DNA of 6,639 nt from DAOPXV01 sp035352535 (GTDB lineage: Bacteria; Muiribacteriota; UBA9980). Positions 1 to 5,421 of the stretch are shown here, in pieces. Numbering within the stretch: the stretch's first letter is position 1; every line of letters begins with the position of its first letter. The notes under the pieces are model-generated. The model saw only the letters and a list, made by a program, of their open reading frames with translations. It was not told the DNA's origin and searched no databases. Where the stretch lies: positions 1-6,639 of the forward strand of contig CAZJFS010000214.1 of the NCBI GenBank assembly GCA_964545075.1. The letters run 5' to 3'. Position numbers and translations under genes: made by a program.

Positions 1-194
1 TGCCATCCCGGGTCGTAGGCCTTGACGCCCGGGTCGAAGATGGCCCTCGGCGTGACCGGATAGCGCGCCTCTATCGGGCGAAAAATCTCGGCTTCGTCGG
101 ATCCGGCGCCATGGTTGTTAGCGAACGAGGCCGGAATAGGCCAGAATATAACGATTAACGATAAAACTATTGATAGGCAAGTTGTTTTTCCCAT
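1..194 (-). CDS. N-terminal part of a secreted protein of unknown function (runs off the left edge)
   Basis: Reading leftwards from ATG at 194, 64 codons stay open to the window edge. The protein begins with a typical Sec signal peptide: Lys3, a hydrophobic core at about residues 7-18, Pro19 and Pro21, then Ala-Ser-Phe-Ala with likely cleavage after Ala25 before Asn-Asn. No lipobox cysteine follows the core; the only Cys, C6, precedes it. The mature part visible is polar and rich in Pro, Asp and Gly, with no recognisable domain. A strong Shine-Dalgarno (GGAGGAG) ends 4 bases upstream of the ATG and fixes the start. The gene follows the GtrB-like transferase after 69 bp on the same strand and may be read through from it, or may be separate, since an AT-rich palindrome lies between. 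Start and export are well supported; function is unknown. Confidence 0.72.
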   Translation of the reverse strand, partial: MGKTTCLSIVLSLIVIFWPIPASFANNHGAGSDEAEIFRPIEARYPVTPRAIFDPGVKAYDPGW

Positions 195-198
195 GAAG

Positions 199-205
199 CT
201 CCTCC
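199..205 (-). promoter_or_regulatory. Strong ribosome binding site of the secreted protein gene
   Basis: The minus strand reads GGAGGAG at this point, with four bases (CTTC) before the ATG at 194. It is among the best Shine-Dalgarno matches in the window and supports a short gene start that could otherwise be overlooked. Confidence 0.75.
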
Positions 206-246
206 ACTTTAATAACGTATGAATCAGGGCGTTTTCCGGGCACCCC

Positions 247-264
247 AAAATTCTGAAGAATTTT
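247..264 (-). terminator. AT-rich palindrome at the end of the GtrB-like gene, possible weak terminator
   Basis: AAAATTC and GAATTTT form a perfect 7-bp stem around a four-base loop, overlapping the TAA stop of the glycosyltransferase gene. In minus-strand RNA the 3' arm ends in four U, but the stem has little GC and the next bases are GGGG rather than a U-run, so it is a poor intrinsic terminator by standard criteria. A similar AAAATTC/GAATTTT palindrome lies at 2473-2487, downstream of the other glycosyltransferase gene. Confidence 0.25.
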
Positions 265-1199
265 TAATCGTTCTTGTTTACCCGTTCGATCGATCTAACT
301 ATATAACTTGGCCTGTTCTGGACCTCTGTCAAAAGCATCGTGAGATATTTTCCAAGGATGCCGAGAACAAGGAATATTCCTGAAAATCCGCAGGATAAGA
401 AAAGCGAGAGCGTCGTCCAGCCCGTGACGACCGTTTTTAGCGTCAGATATATGACCGTGGCGTAAAGCCCTATTCCGATCGAAAGCATGAAAAAAAGAGT
501 TGAAAGTATTATCGAAATCTTCATTCCCAGGTTCGAGAAAGCGAAGATTACGTCGGATGCGAGAGATAGCCTTTCGGATAACGATCTTTTGATCCGGACG
601 GCGGTTTTAACCGGCGAATATTTAACGTTCGCGCACGGGAAGCCTGAATATCTGTACAATGCTTTTCTATAGCGGGTTTTTTCGCGGAGATCCAGGACTC
701 GATTCAGCGCCCGCCGCGAGACTATTTTAAGGTTTTCGGTCGTAAGTTCGAGATTGAGATATGACACTTTTTTCAAAAAAGCGTAAAATAATTTCGATGT
801 CGTTTTCTGAGGGCCGTCCGGATAAGCTCCGACGATATCGAATCCGTTCGCGGCTTTATCGTATATTTCGTTCAGCGTTTCAAAAGTATAATCCATGGCG
901 GTGGAGTCGAATTCGAAAACATAGTCGCCGATGGACATTTCGGTTCCGGCCAGCATGGCGGGTTCCAGGCCGTGGCGCCAGGCGAGATTTAAGATTATAA
1001 CGCTTTCCGAATTTAAGAGCGCCTTGCTTTTGTCGATGATATCGACGGTACCGTCGATGGAGCAATCGTTTACGAGTATTATCTCGTAGTGTTCGAATTT
1101 ATCGAAAAGATATCCGTCCAGGCTTTTTAAAAACTCGAGGACGGAGCCTTCGTCGTTATAAAGATATGCGACAGCGGATATGAATTTTTTTTCTTTCAC
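264..1199 (-). CDS. Membrane-anchored family-2 glycosyltransferase, GtrB/DPM1-like, probably polyprenyl-phosphate sugar transferase
   Basis: This 311-residue protein has the layout of GtrB/ArnC/DPM1-like enzymes: a GT-A catalytic domain of about 220 residues, then two membrane helices at about 224-252 and 262-290. Visible motifs are the nucleotide-binding start (SAVAYLYNDEGSV, 8-20), the first aspartates in VNDCSIDGT (43-51), GLEPAMLAG (77-85), and a C-terminal GKYLTMLLTEVQNRPSYIV (283-301) typical of the family. The metal-binding DXD is not canonical: the matching stretch reads FEFDSTAMDY (95-104), with Asp98 but Thr at the second acidic position. Family members transfer a sugar from a nucleotide donor to polyprenyl phosphate on the cytoplasmic face; the sugar cannot be told here. 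The start is GTG, sharing a GTGA overlap with the stop of the FAD oxidoreductase gene, which implies coupled translation and a shared substrate pathway. Family is confident; exact acceptor is inferred. Confidence 0.88.
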   Translation of the reverse strand: MKEKKFISAVAYLYNDEGSVLEFLKSLDGYLFDKFEHYEIILVNDCSIDGTVDIIDKSKALLNSESVIILNLAWRHGLEPAMLAGTEMSIGDYVFEFDSTAMDYTFETLNEIYDKAANGFDIVGAYPDGPQKTTSKLFYAFLKKVSYLNLELTTENLKIVSRRALNRVLDLREKTRYRKALYRYSGFPCANVKYSPVKTAVRIKRSLSERLSLASDVIFAFSNLGMKISIILSTLFFMLSIGIGLYATVIYLTLKTVVTGWTTLSLFLSCGFSGIFLVLGILGKYLTMLLTEVQNRPSYIVRSIERVNKND

Positions 1200-2317
1200 G
1201 TCAATTCTCCGTCCAGATCGTAGATCGTATTTATTTTGCCGGAAAGCACCGATACGAAGCGCGGTTCGTCCGAGAATTTTTTTATGAGCGTCGGGCGCGA
1301 ATCGTCGATCTCGGAAACTTTCAATATAGGTTTTATCGCGAACAGCGACCGTTCATATTTAATATCGATCGCCGGCAGCAGATATTTTTTGGCCAGCTGG
1401 CTCATGTGCGCCCAGGCAGTCTCGGGCCGCGCGGGGCATGAATCGCAGTTTTGAAGGTGCGCCGGAGTGCAGGTTTTGTTGATATTCTGGCAGATGAACC
1501 GCGGCAGGAAATCGTTCGACGTCATGTGCGGCGTGAATGTCACCGCGCTTAAAGAATGAAGCCCGCCGAGGCCGAATGGCATGACGGAAAAAAATGGCCC
1601 GTCCATGACCGTTATGCCGGCGTTTTTAATTATATCCGATACCCCGCAGAGTATTATTTCGCATATCTCGTATTTTATTTTGAATTTTTCAAAGCCGAAG
1701 ATGTCTATGACCTGATTGATGGATGCGTATGACGCGTTCAAAACGTTATGCGCAATAAGCTCTTCGCCGTTATTGAATTTAAGCCTGTAGGCGTCGTTTT
1801 CAATTTCAGCGGTTTTTAATTCATGATTATAATAAAAAGAAACGTTATCCAGCGCGGATATCTTTTCGATGAACCAGTTCCTTATTTTAATCGCGTCGAG
1901 CGCGTATTCGCGGGTTTCAAACGCCCGTTCTACAAGGCCGTCCAAGAAATATTTTTTAGGGCTTATCTCGTCGCAGGCGATCTTCGCGTTCCCGCAAAAT
2001 TTTTTGAACTCGGCTCCCGAAGAAAGCGAGAATGCCTTTGAGATGGCATAGATCTTAGTGAAAGCCGAATTTATGGCGAAATCAAAATCGCGTACGAAGC
2101 GCTCGAAATAGCCCGCGGATTTTATGGCCGTCGAAAAGCTTCGGGGATAATGATATCCGCTATGAACGCGGGCCTGATTTATAAATGAGGCACGTGAAAA
2201 AGGCTTCGCGTCGCAATCGACGACCGCGACCCTCATTTTCTTTTCACCGAGCAGTTTGGCCGCGTAAAGGCCGTAAATTCCTGCTCCGAGGATTATATAG
2301 TCGAATTTTTTATTCAC
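1196..2317 (-). CDS. FAD-dependent oxidoreductase of the D-amino-acid-oxidase (DAO) type, glycan-cluster subfamily
   Basis: The 373-residue protein opens with a Rossmann dinucleotide fold: FDYIILGAGIYG, with Gly11, Gly13 and Gly16, and Asp34 at the end of the second strand for the FAD ribose. Conserved-looking segments are NQARVHSGYHYPRS (47-60) and, at the C-terminus, SGKINTIYDL (359-368), the usual site of the late FAD contact in DAO-type proteins. Between them lies a cysteine group C276, C283, C291 and C294 (C-x6-C-x7-C-x2-C). No signal peptide or membrane helix is seen, so it should be cytoplasmic. The start is GTG at 2317: an in-frame TGA lies eight codons upstream, and no ATG, GTG or TTG lies between. 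A -10 box lies just upstream, so the mRNA may be almost leaderless; only AGG resembles a Shine-Dalgarno. The gene overlaps the next transferase by 4 bases. Substrate unknown; a sugar, free or carrier-linked, is inferred from context. Ordinary amino-acid oxidase activity is an alternative. Confidence 0.85.
   Translation of the reverse strand: MNKKFDYIILGAGIYGLYAAKLLGEKKMRVAVVDCDAKPFSRASFINQARVHSGYHYPRSFSTAIKSAGYFERFVRDFDFAINSAFTKIYAISKAFSLSSGAEFKKFCGNAKIACDEISPKKYFLDGLVERAFETREYALDAIKIRNWFIEKISALDNVSFYYNHELKTAEIENDAYRLKFNNGEELIAHNVLNASYASINQVIDIFGFEKFKIKYEICEIILCGVSDIIKNAGITVMDGPFFSVMPFGLGGLHSLSAVTFTPHMTSNDFLPRFICQNINKTCTPAHLQNCDSCPARPETAWAHMSQLAKKYLLPAIDIKYERSLFAIKPILKVSEIDDSRPTLIKKFSDEPRFVSVLSGKINTIYDLDGELT
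1207..1210 (-). promoter_or_regulatory. Ribosome binding site supporting the GTG start of the GtrB-like gene
   Basis: The minus strand carries GGAG here, inside the last codons of the oxidoreductase gene, seven bases before GTG at 1199. It decides the unusual GTG start and fits coupled translation through the GTGA overlap. Confidence 0.6.
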
Positions 2318-2323
2318 GCGCCT

Positions 2324-2352
2324 ATTATATGCAATATTTCAAAAATATTCAA
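2324..2352 (-). promoter_or_regulatory. Sigma-70-type promoter for the FAD oxidoreductase / GtrB-like pair
   Basis: On the minus strand, a -35 TTGAAT (2352-2347, four of six consensus bases) is followed after exactly 17 bp by a perfect -10 TATAAT (2329-2324). The expected transcription start falls at about 2316-2318, which coincides with the GTG codon at 2317, so transcripts from here would have essentially no leader. AT-rich DNA yields chance matches, but the combination of consensus -10, 17-bp spacing and position in front of a gene after the largest gap in the window makes it plausible. Confidence 0.55.
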
Positions 2353-2355
2353 GCA

Positions 2356-2361
2356 TATAAT
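2356..2361 (+). promoter_or_regulatory. Possible divergent -10 box on the plus strand
   Basis: TATAAT in plus orientation, the mirror image of the minus-strand -10 in the same inverted repeat. At 16-18 bp upstream there is no good -35, only AATATT-like sequence, so it would be a weak or regulator-dependent promoter. A start near 2368 would lie about 30 bases before the small plus-strand reading frame that begins at 2399. Confidence 0.25.
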
Positions 2362-2398
2362 ATGGCTATTTCGGGACAAAAAATAATTTTGCATCGTG

Positions 2399-2598
2399 AT
2401 GATCATAAAAGTCATGCCGGACGATGACCTGAATGCATTTATAAGATCGTTTTACGGAAGACCGAGCGTTAAAAAATTCGGAATTTTGAATATTTAAAGA
2501 GCCTCCGTGACGAAAAGGACCGCAACGGCTTATCAATTAAGAACGCGGCGGATCATATTTTTCGAGATACAGATCCAGCAGGATCTTTAAAAGCTTGA
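2399..2598 (+). pseudogene. Possible frameshifted remnant of a small unknown gene on the plus strand
   Basis: An ATG frame from 2399 runs 32 codons to TAA at 2495-2497 (start MIIKVMPDDDLNAFIRSFYG). At the run of six A (2471-2476) the -1 frame becomes open and continues with RNFEYLKSLRDEKDRNGLS and on to TGA at 2596-2598, entering the antisense of the glycosyltransferase gene after 2537. One extra A would join both parts into a polar, protein-like sequence of roughly 65 residues, so a single-base loss is a simple explanation. There is no clear Shine-Dalgarno and I recognise no family. It is the only visible coding candidate in the 219-bp gap. It may be chance: both segments are short and the gap also seems to hold regulatory sequence. 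Confidence 0.25.
2473..2487 (-). terminator. AT-rich palindrome downstream of the soluble glycosyltransferase gene, possible weak terminator
   Basis: AAAATTC and GAATTTT flank a single base; in practice this is a 6-bp A/T stem with a three-base loop. In minus-strand RNA the 3' arm continues as UUUUUU, so it has a U-run but no GC-rich stem. It sits about 50 bases after the TAA of the glycosyltransferase gene (2537) and before the promoter of the next unit, a sensible place for a terminator. Evidence is weak. Confidence 0.25.
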
Positions 2599-3340
2599 AA
2601 TTTCCGCCGATAGCGCTTATCTTTGTCGGAACGGCTCCGCATTTGGGGTATTCGCGCGTGACCGGCGTTTCCTTGACGCGAAATCCGAGTTTGGGAGCGG
2701 CGACGGAAAGATAAGCCAGAAGTTCGTAAGTATTGAATATTTCACGAAAAGGCCGGACGCGCGGATCGGCAAGAAATTTTTTGGAATAAGCGCGGTAACC
2801 GTTGGTTGTATCCGTATAATTGAACCCTGAAAGCCATGAAATGACGGGGATATGAATAAGCTTGACGGCCAGGGCGCGGATCATCGGAGTGTTTATAGCT
2901 CTCCCGCCTTTGATATAGCGGGAGCCTTGAACGAGATCGTATCCTTCGTCGAGGTCTTTTAAAAAATCAGGTATGGCATCGACGTTGTCTTTATCGTTGC
3001 CGTCTACCGTTACGACGCCATCATATCCTTGCAAAAGCGCGTAAGAATAACCCATGCGAAGCTGAGCGCTAAGTTTTCCCGCCCCTTTCTTCACGAGGAG
3101 CGCACGGACCCCGGTTTGATTTAAAAGATCTGATGAAAGCGAACCGTCGGAGCTTCCGCCGTCGCAGATAATGACGTCGGCTGCAGCCGTAATTTCAGCC
3201 GCTTTCATGCGCAAAAGCTCTTTTCGAATGCGTTCGCCTTCGTTTATGACGGGGACGCATACGGCATATCTGCGTTTTTTAGGCTTGAGTGAAAAAGCCT
3301 CGTAGCCGGGGATTTGCCATCCCGTATTATCAATATTCAT
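2537..3340 (-). CDS. Soluble family-2 glycosyltransferase (GT-A fold, DPM1-like), 267 residues
   Basis: The catalytic domain starts at RRYAVCVPVINEGERI (23-38), followed by ICDGGSSDGS (58-67), the usual first nucleotide-binding aspartates D60 and D65. The metal-site strand reads VTVDGNDKDN (110-119), a DGN variant of DXD. QGSRYIKGG (138-146) and DTTNGYRAYS (177-186) match the acceptor-side motifs of polyprenyl-phosphate or glycan GT2 enzymes. No confident membrane helix follows, unlike GtrB, so it probably works at the cytoplasmic face of the membrane as a peripheral enzyme. The ATG is fixed by an in-frame TAA two codons upstream; the Shine-Dalgarno (GGATGG, about 12 bases away) is poor. It lies 73 bp after the polytopic membrane protein gene, probably in the same transcript. 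Sugar donor and acceptor cannot be told. Confidence 0.85.
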   Translation of the reverse strand: MNIDNTGWQIPGYEAFSLKPKKRRYAVCVPVINEGERIRKELLRMKAAEITAAADVIICDGGSSDGSLSSDLLNQTGVRALLVKKGAGKLSAQLRMGYSYALLQGYDGVVTVDGNDKDNVDAIPDFLKDLDEGYDLVQGSRYIKGGRAINTPMIRALAVKLIHIPVISWLSGFNYTDTTNGYRAYSKKFLADPRVRPFREIFNTYELLAYLSVAAPKLGFRVKETPVTREYPKCGAVPTKISAIGGNFKLLKILLDLYLEKYDPPRS

Positions 3341-3413
3341 TTTTTAGTTCGACCATCCTTACGCTTTCCGATATTAGCAAAAAATATTTCAGCCGGAGGC
3401 TTTAAACAACCGT

Positions 3414-5420
3414 TTATTCCTTTTCTTTTTCGGCTTGCGGCGGGATTTTGTCATTGCCTCCGTGAAAATGAAAAGGGATTATTTTTTCTAAGATATACGG
3501 CAGGAATACGAACGCCACGAGATTGAACGGCATCGCGAATGTGATCTCGTTGAGGCCGAAATGATAGCGCATATGGCCGCGCGCCAATATCGCCCAGGAA
3601 GCGGAACATAAAAATGAAAACGCCGTCACTATGGCCATAATTTTAAGCTGCCCGCGGTCGAATTTTTCTTTCATGTTTAGGGCTGTCGTAAAAAAAATTA
3701 TAATGGCTATGATTAAAGCGATATGGCTGAAAAATAACGTGGCCGGCTGAAAAAGATATTTTATGAATATAGAAGCGTCATCCGCGAGCGAAAAATAATT
3801 TCCGTAAACGTCGCCGACCGTTCTTGCCGCGGCGCTATTTGTTGCGGCCGAAACGGCCGCCTTCAGGGAACCGAAATAATTAACGCCCTGCCATAAATGA
3901 AGCGAAAAGGCGATGAAAAACCCCGCGCATCCAGAAACGAAAGTTTTGGCCATTTTTGAAAATGCGCTTTTTATGCCGGAATTATTTTTAAGTTCGTAAT
4001 ATAAGACCGGGACCGTGGCGCCGAGCGTTATATTCGTCAGATATTCATAACCGCAGAGGCTTTTCATTGCTACGAGAGCGCATATCACGGAGTAGAAAAT
4101 GCTTGCGCGGCCGCTTTTACTGGATTCTTCATAACAGCACCATGAAAAAACGAATGGCGCGAATATGGTGAACGCGGCCCAGTAAAGGTTGGTTGCAAGC
4201 GCCGCGGGCCAGGGAGAAAAGAGAAGAAGGACGAACGCGGATATCGATACGAGGCGTCCGAACTCCCTTTGCGTTTTAACTATGAAAATTGAGAACAGTA
4301 TAGCGAGAAGAGCTGCTGATGCGGTCTCGCACAAATGAAAATATCCGCTTAAATTTTTTTTGTCTGAAGGCGCCGCTGCGGCTATAATTTTATACTGAAG
4401 AGCGAATTGCGGAGTATAGACGAGGTCCTCTCGATCATATACGATCATGAATCCGCCTTTATGAAAGATTCCCCGGTCCACGGCGAGATAGACCGAATTT
4501 TTAACCATTTTGTCGGAACATACATCGAAAGTTCTTATAAATAAAGAATGCTGGCCATAAATAAAAAAGCAGCAAAGAAAAAGAAGCGATGCCACGTGAA
4601 TTATATTTTTATTGAAAGAACGGCGCGCCCCTGAAAAAAAGAGGAGGAATATTACGCACGGGAACACGGTATAAAGCAGGTTCTTTAAAAAAGCGGGAAA
4701 CGTGAAAAAAAAGCGCGCCGCCGGCGCGAAATGGCCGTAAAAAATATATGAAGCCATAAATAAAAAAGCGATATGGATAAAAAGTTTTTTTTCGCCTTTA
4801 ACTTCCTGCAGACGAAACGACAGGCCGAGAATTATCAATGGAAAAACAGTGAAGAGGAGGCTTTTAAATAAAATATCGTGAAAGCCCGGCCAGTTAATTA
4901 TTTTATAGTCGATCCCGAAAAAAGATGGAATATTCGTTTTTGACGATACTATTTCGTCAGGGATGATCTCGAGGGTAACGACGTCGCCGCCGGTTGAAAA
5001 TGTCGTGCCGGAAACGGCGTTTTTCCATTCATCGGATTTTACGGCCCTGCATTTTTTAAAAATACCGTCTTTGGGGATCGAGTAAATTTCTCCGTTTATC
5101 TCGACCGTTATAGCGCCGATTTTTTCAAGCCAAGGCCTTTTAAAAGACAGCCGGATGTTTTTAACGTAATTATTTATCGTCCATTGAGATCCATGAATTT
5201 GAAAGTTGCGGCCTATTTTAAAAACGAGATCTTTTGGCGTGACGCAATATACGCTTATCGCGTCCGTGTCTTTTCGTGAAATTCCTTCGACGGATATATT
5301 TACTGGATATGAAACGCGCGCGTAAAAAACGAATATGAACGCGTTAAAAAGCCACAGTATAAAGATAAGCGAGAGCGCCGTTATTATTTTCGCGCTTTTA
5401 TATTTCATATTTTTTTCCAT
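3414..5420 (-). CDS. Large polytopic membrane protein, probable glycan glycosyltransferase or polymerase, 668 residues
   Basis: The protein begins with a membrane helix at about 12-33, then a hydrophilic region of some 150 residues (about 35-180), then roughly eleven or twelve further helices (approximately 185-203, 212-230, 246-263, 274-290, 364-380, 388-405, 409-427, 442-474, 493-510, 564-582, 593-612, 627-648) and a charged tail ending EKEKE. A non-helical loop with LVYTPQFALQYK (333-344) precedes the second half. The motifs SPWPAALATNLYWAAFT (402-418) and SLCGYEYLTNITLG (454-467) recall, from memory, polytopic proteins of unnamed function in polysaccharide clusters. Architecture and context suggest a GT-C-like transferase or a Wzy-like polymerase using lipid-linked substrate outside the membrane; this is inference. 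The gene starts one base after the stop of the isomerase-like gene, so translation is probably coupled. Met1 and Met5 are both possible starts; a GGA before Met5 makes the latter credible. Confidence 0.75.
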   Translation of the reverse strand: MEKNMKYKSAKIITALSLIFILWLFNAFIFVFYARVSYPVNISVEGISRKDTDAISVYCVTPKDLVFKIGRNFQIHGSQWTINNYVKNIRLSFKRPWLEKIGAITVEINGEIYSIPKDGIFKKCRAVKSDEWKNAVSGTTFSTGGDVVTLEIIPDEIVSSKTNIPSFFGIDYKIINWPGFHDILFKSLLFTVFPLIILGLSFRLQEVKGEKKLFIHIAFLFMASYIFYGHFAPAARFFFTFPAFLKNLLYTVFPCVIFLLFFSGARRSFNKNIIHVASLLFLCCFFIYGQHSLFIRTFDVCSDKMVKNSVYLAVDRGIFHKGGFMIVYDREDLVYTPQFALQYKIIAAAAPSDKKNLSGYFHLCETASAALLAILFSIFIVKTQREFGRLVSISAFVLLLFSPWPAALATNLYWAAFTIFAPFVFSWCCYEESSKSGRASIFYSVICALVAMKSLCGYEYLTNITLGATVPVLYYELKNNSGIKSAFSKMAKTFVSGCAGFFIAFSLHLWQGVNYFGSLKAAVSAATNSAAARTVGDVYGNYFSLADDASIFIKYLFQPATLFFSHIALIIAIIIFFTTALNMKEKFDRGQLKIMAIVTAFSFLCSASWAILARGHMRYHFGLNEITFAMPFNLVAFVFLPYILEKIIPFHFHGGNDKIPPQAEKEKE

Positions 5421-5421
5421 A

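Larger units (their letters stand above)
2323..2362. repeat. Near-symmetric 40-bp AT-rich inverted repeat with two mirror-image -10 boxes
   Basis: The outer arms TATTATATGC (2323-2332) and GCATATAATA (2353-2362) are exact reverse complements. The inner arms AATATTT (2333-2339) and AAATATT (2343-2349) are too, around a CAA centre. The only asymmetry is three extra bases (2350-2352) on the right side. Each outer arm contains TATAAT when read outwards. It could be a regulator operator between divergent promoters, a paired promoter, or a hairpin; no U-run follows on either side, which argues against a terminator. Confidence 0.6.

Noticed and set aside
487..672. Plus-strand open frame inside the GtrB-like gene, and similar frames at 761-1000, 1236-1454, 5445-5675, 5753-5983 and 6095-6307
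   Set aside because: All lie wholly or mostly opposite convincing minus-strand genes, with compositions expected of antisense frames.
1196..2317. Reading the FAD enzyme as UDP-galactopyranose mutase or glycerol-3-phosphate dehydrogenase
   Set aside because: Only the Rossmann start is shared; I saw no mutase-specific motif in the middle or C-terminal region, and the protein has its own cysteine group, so a generic DAO-type call is safer.
2185..2427. 80-codon plus-strand open frame crossing the start of the FAD oxidoreductase gene
   Set aside because: More than half is antisense to the well-supported oxidoreductase gene, the product is basic and low in complexity, and there is no ribosome binding site.
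2392..2430. Small stems in the gap (CATCGT/ACGATG and GTCAT/ATGAC)
   Set aside because: Short, mutually overlapping stems of 5-6 bp without a riboswitch-like core; expected by chance.
2465..2480. Programmed -1 frameshifting at the A run in the small plus-strand frame
   Set aside because: The base before the run is T and the zero-frame codons do not make a canonical slippery heptamer; no strong downstream structure was seen. Decay or chance is simpler.
3379..3401. Possible terminator after the membrane protein gene: AGCC/GGCT hairpin followed by an A/T-rich run
   Set aside because: The stem is only 4 bp with a three-base loop, and the T-run is several bases away; too weak to list as a feature.
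3314..3526. 70-codon plus-strand open frame across the gap between the glycosyltransferase and membrane protein genes
   Set aside because: It is antisense to both flanking genes at its ends and shows no family pattern; the gap itself is only 73 bp.
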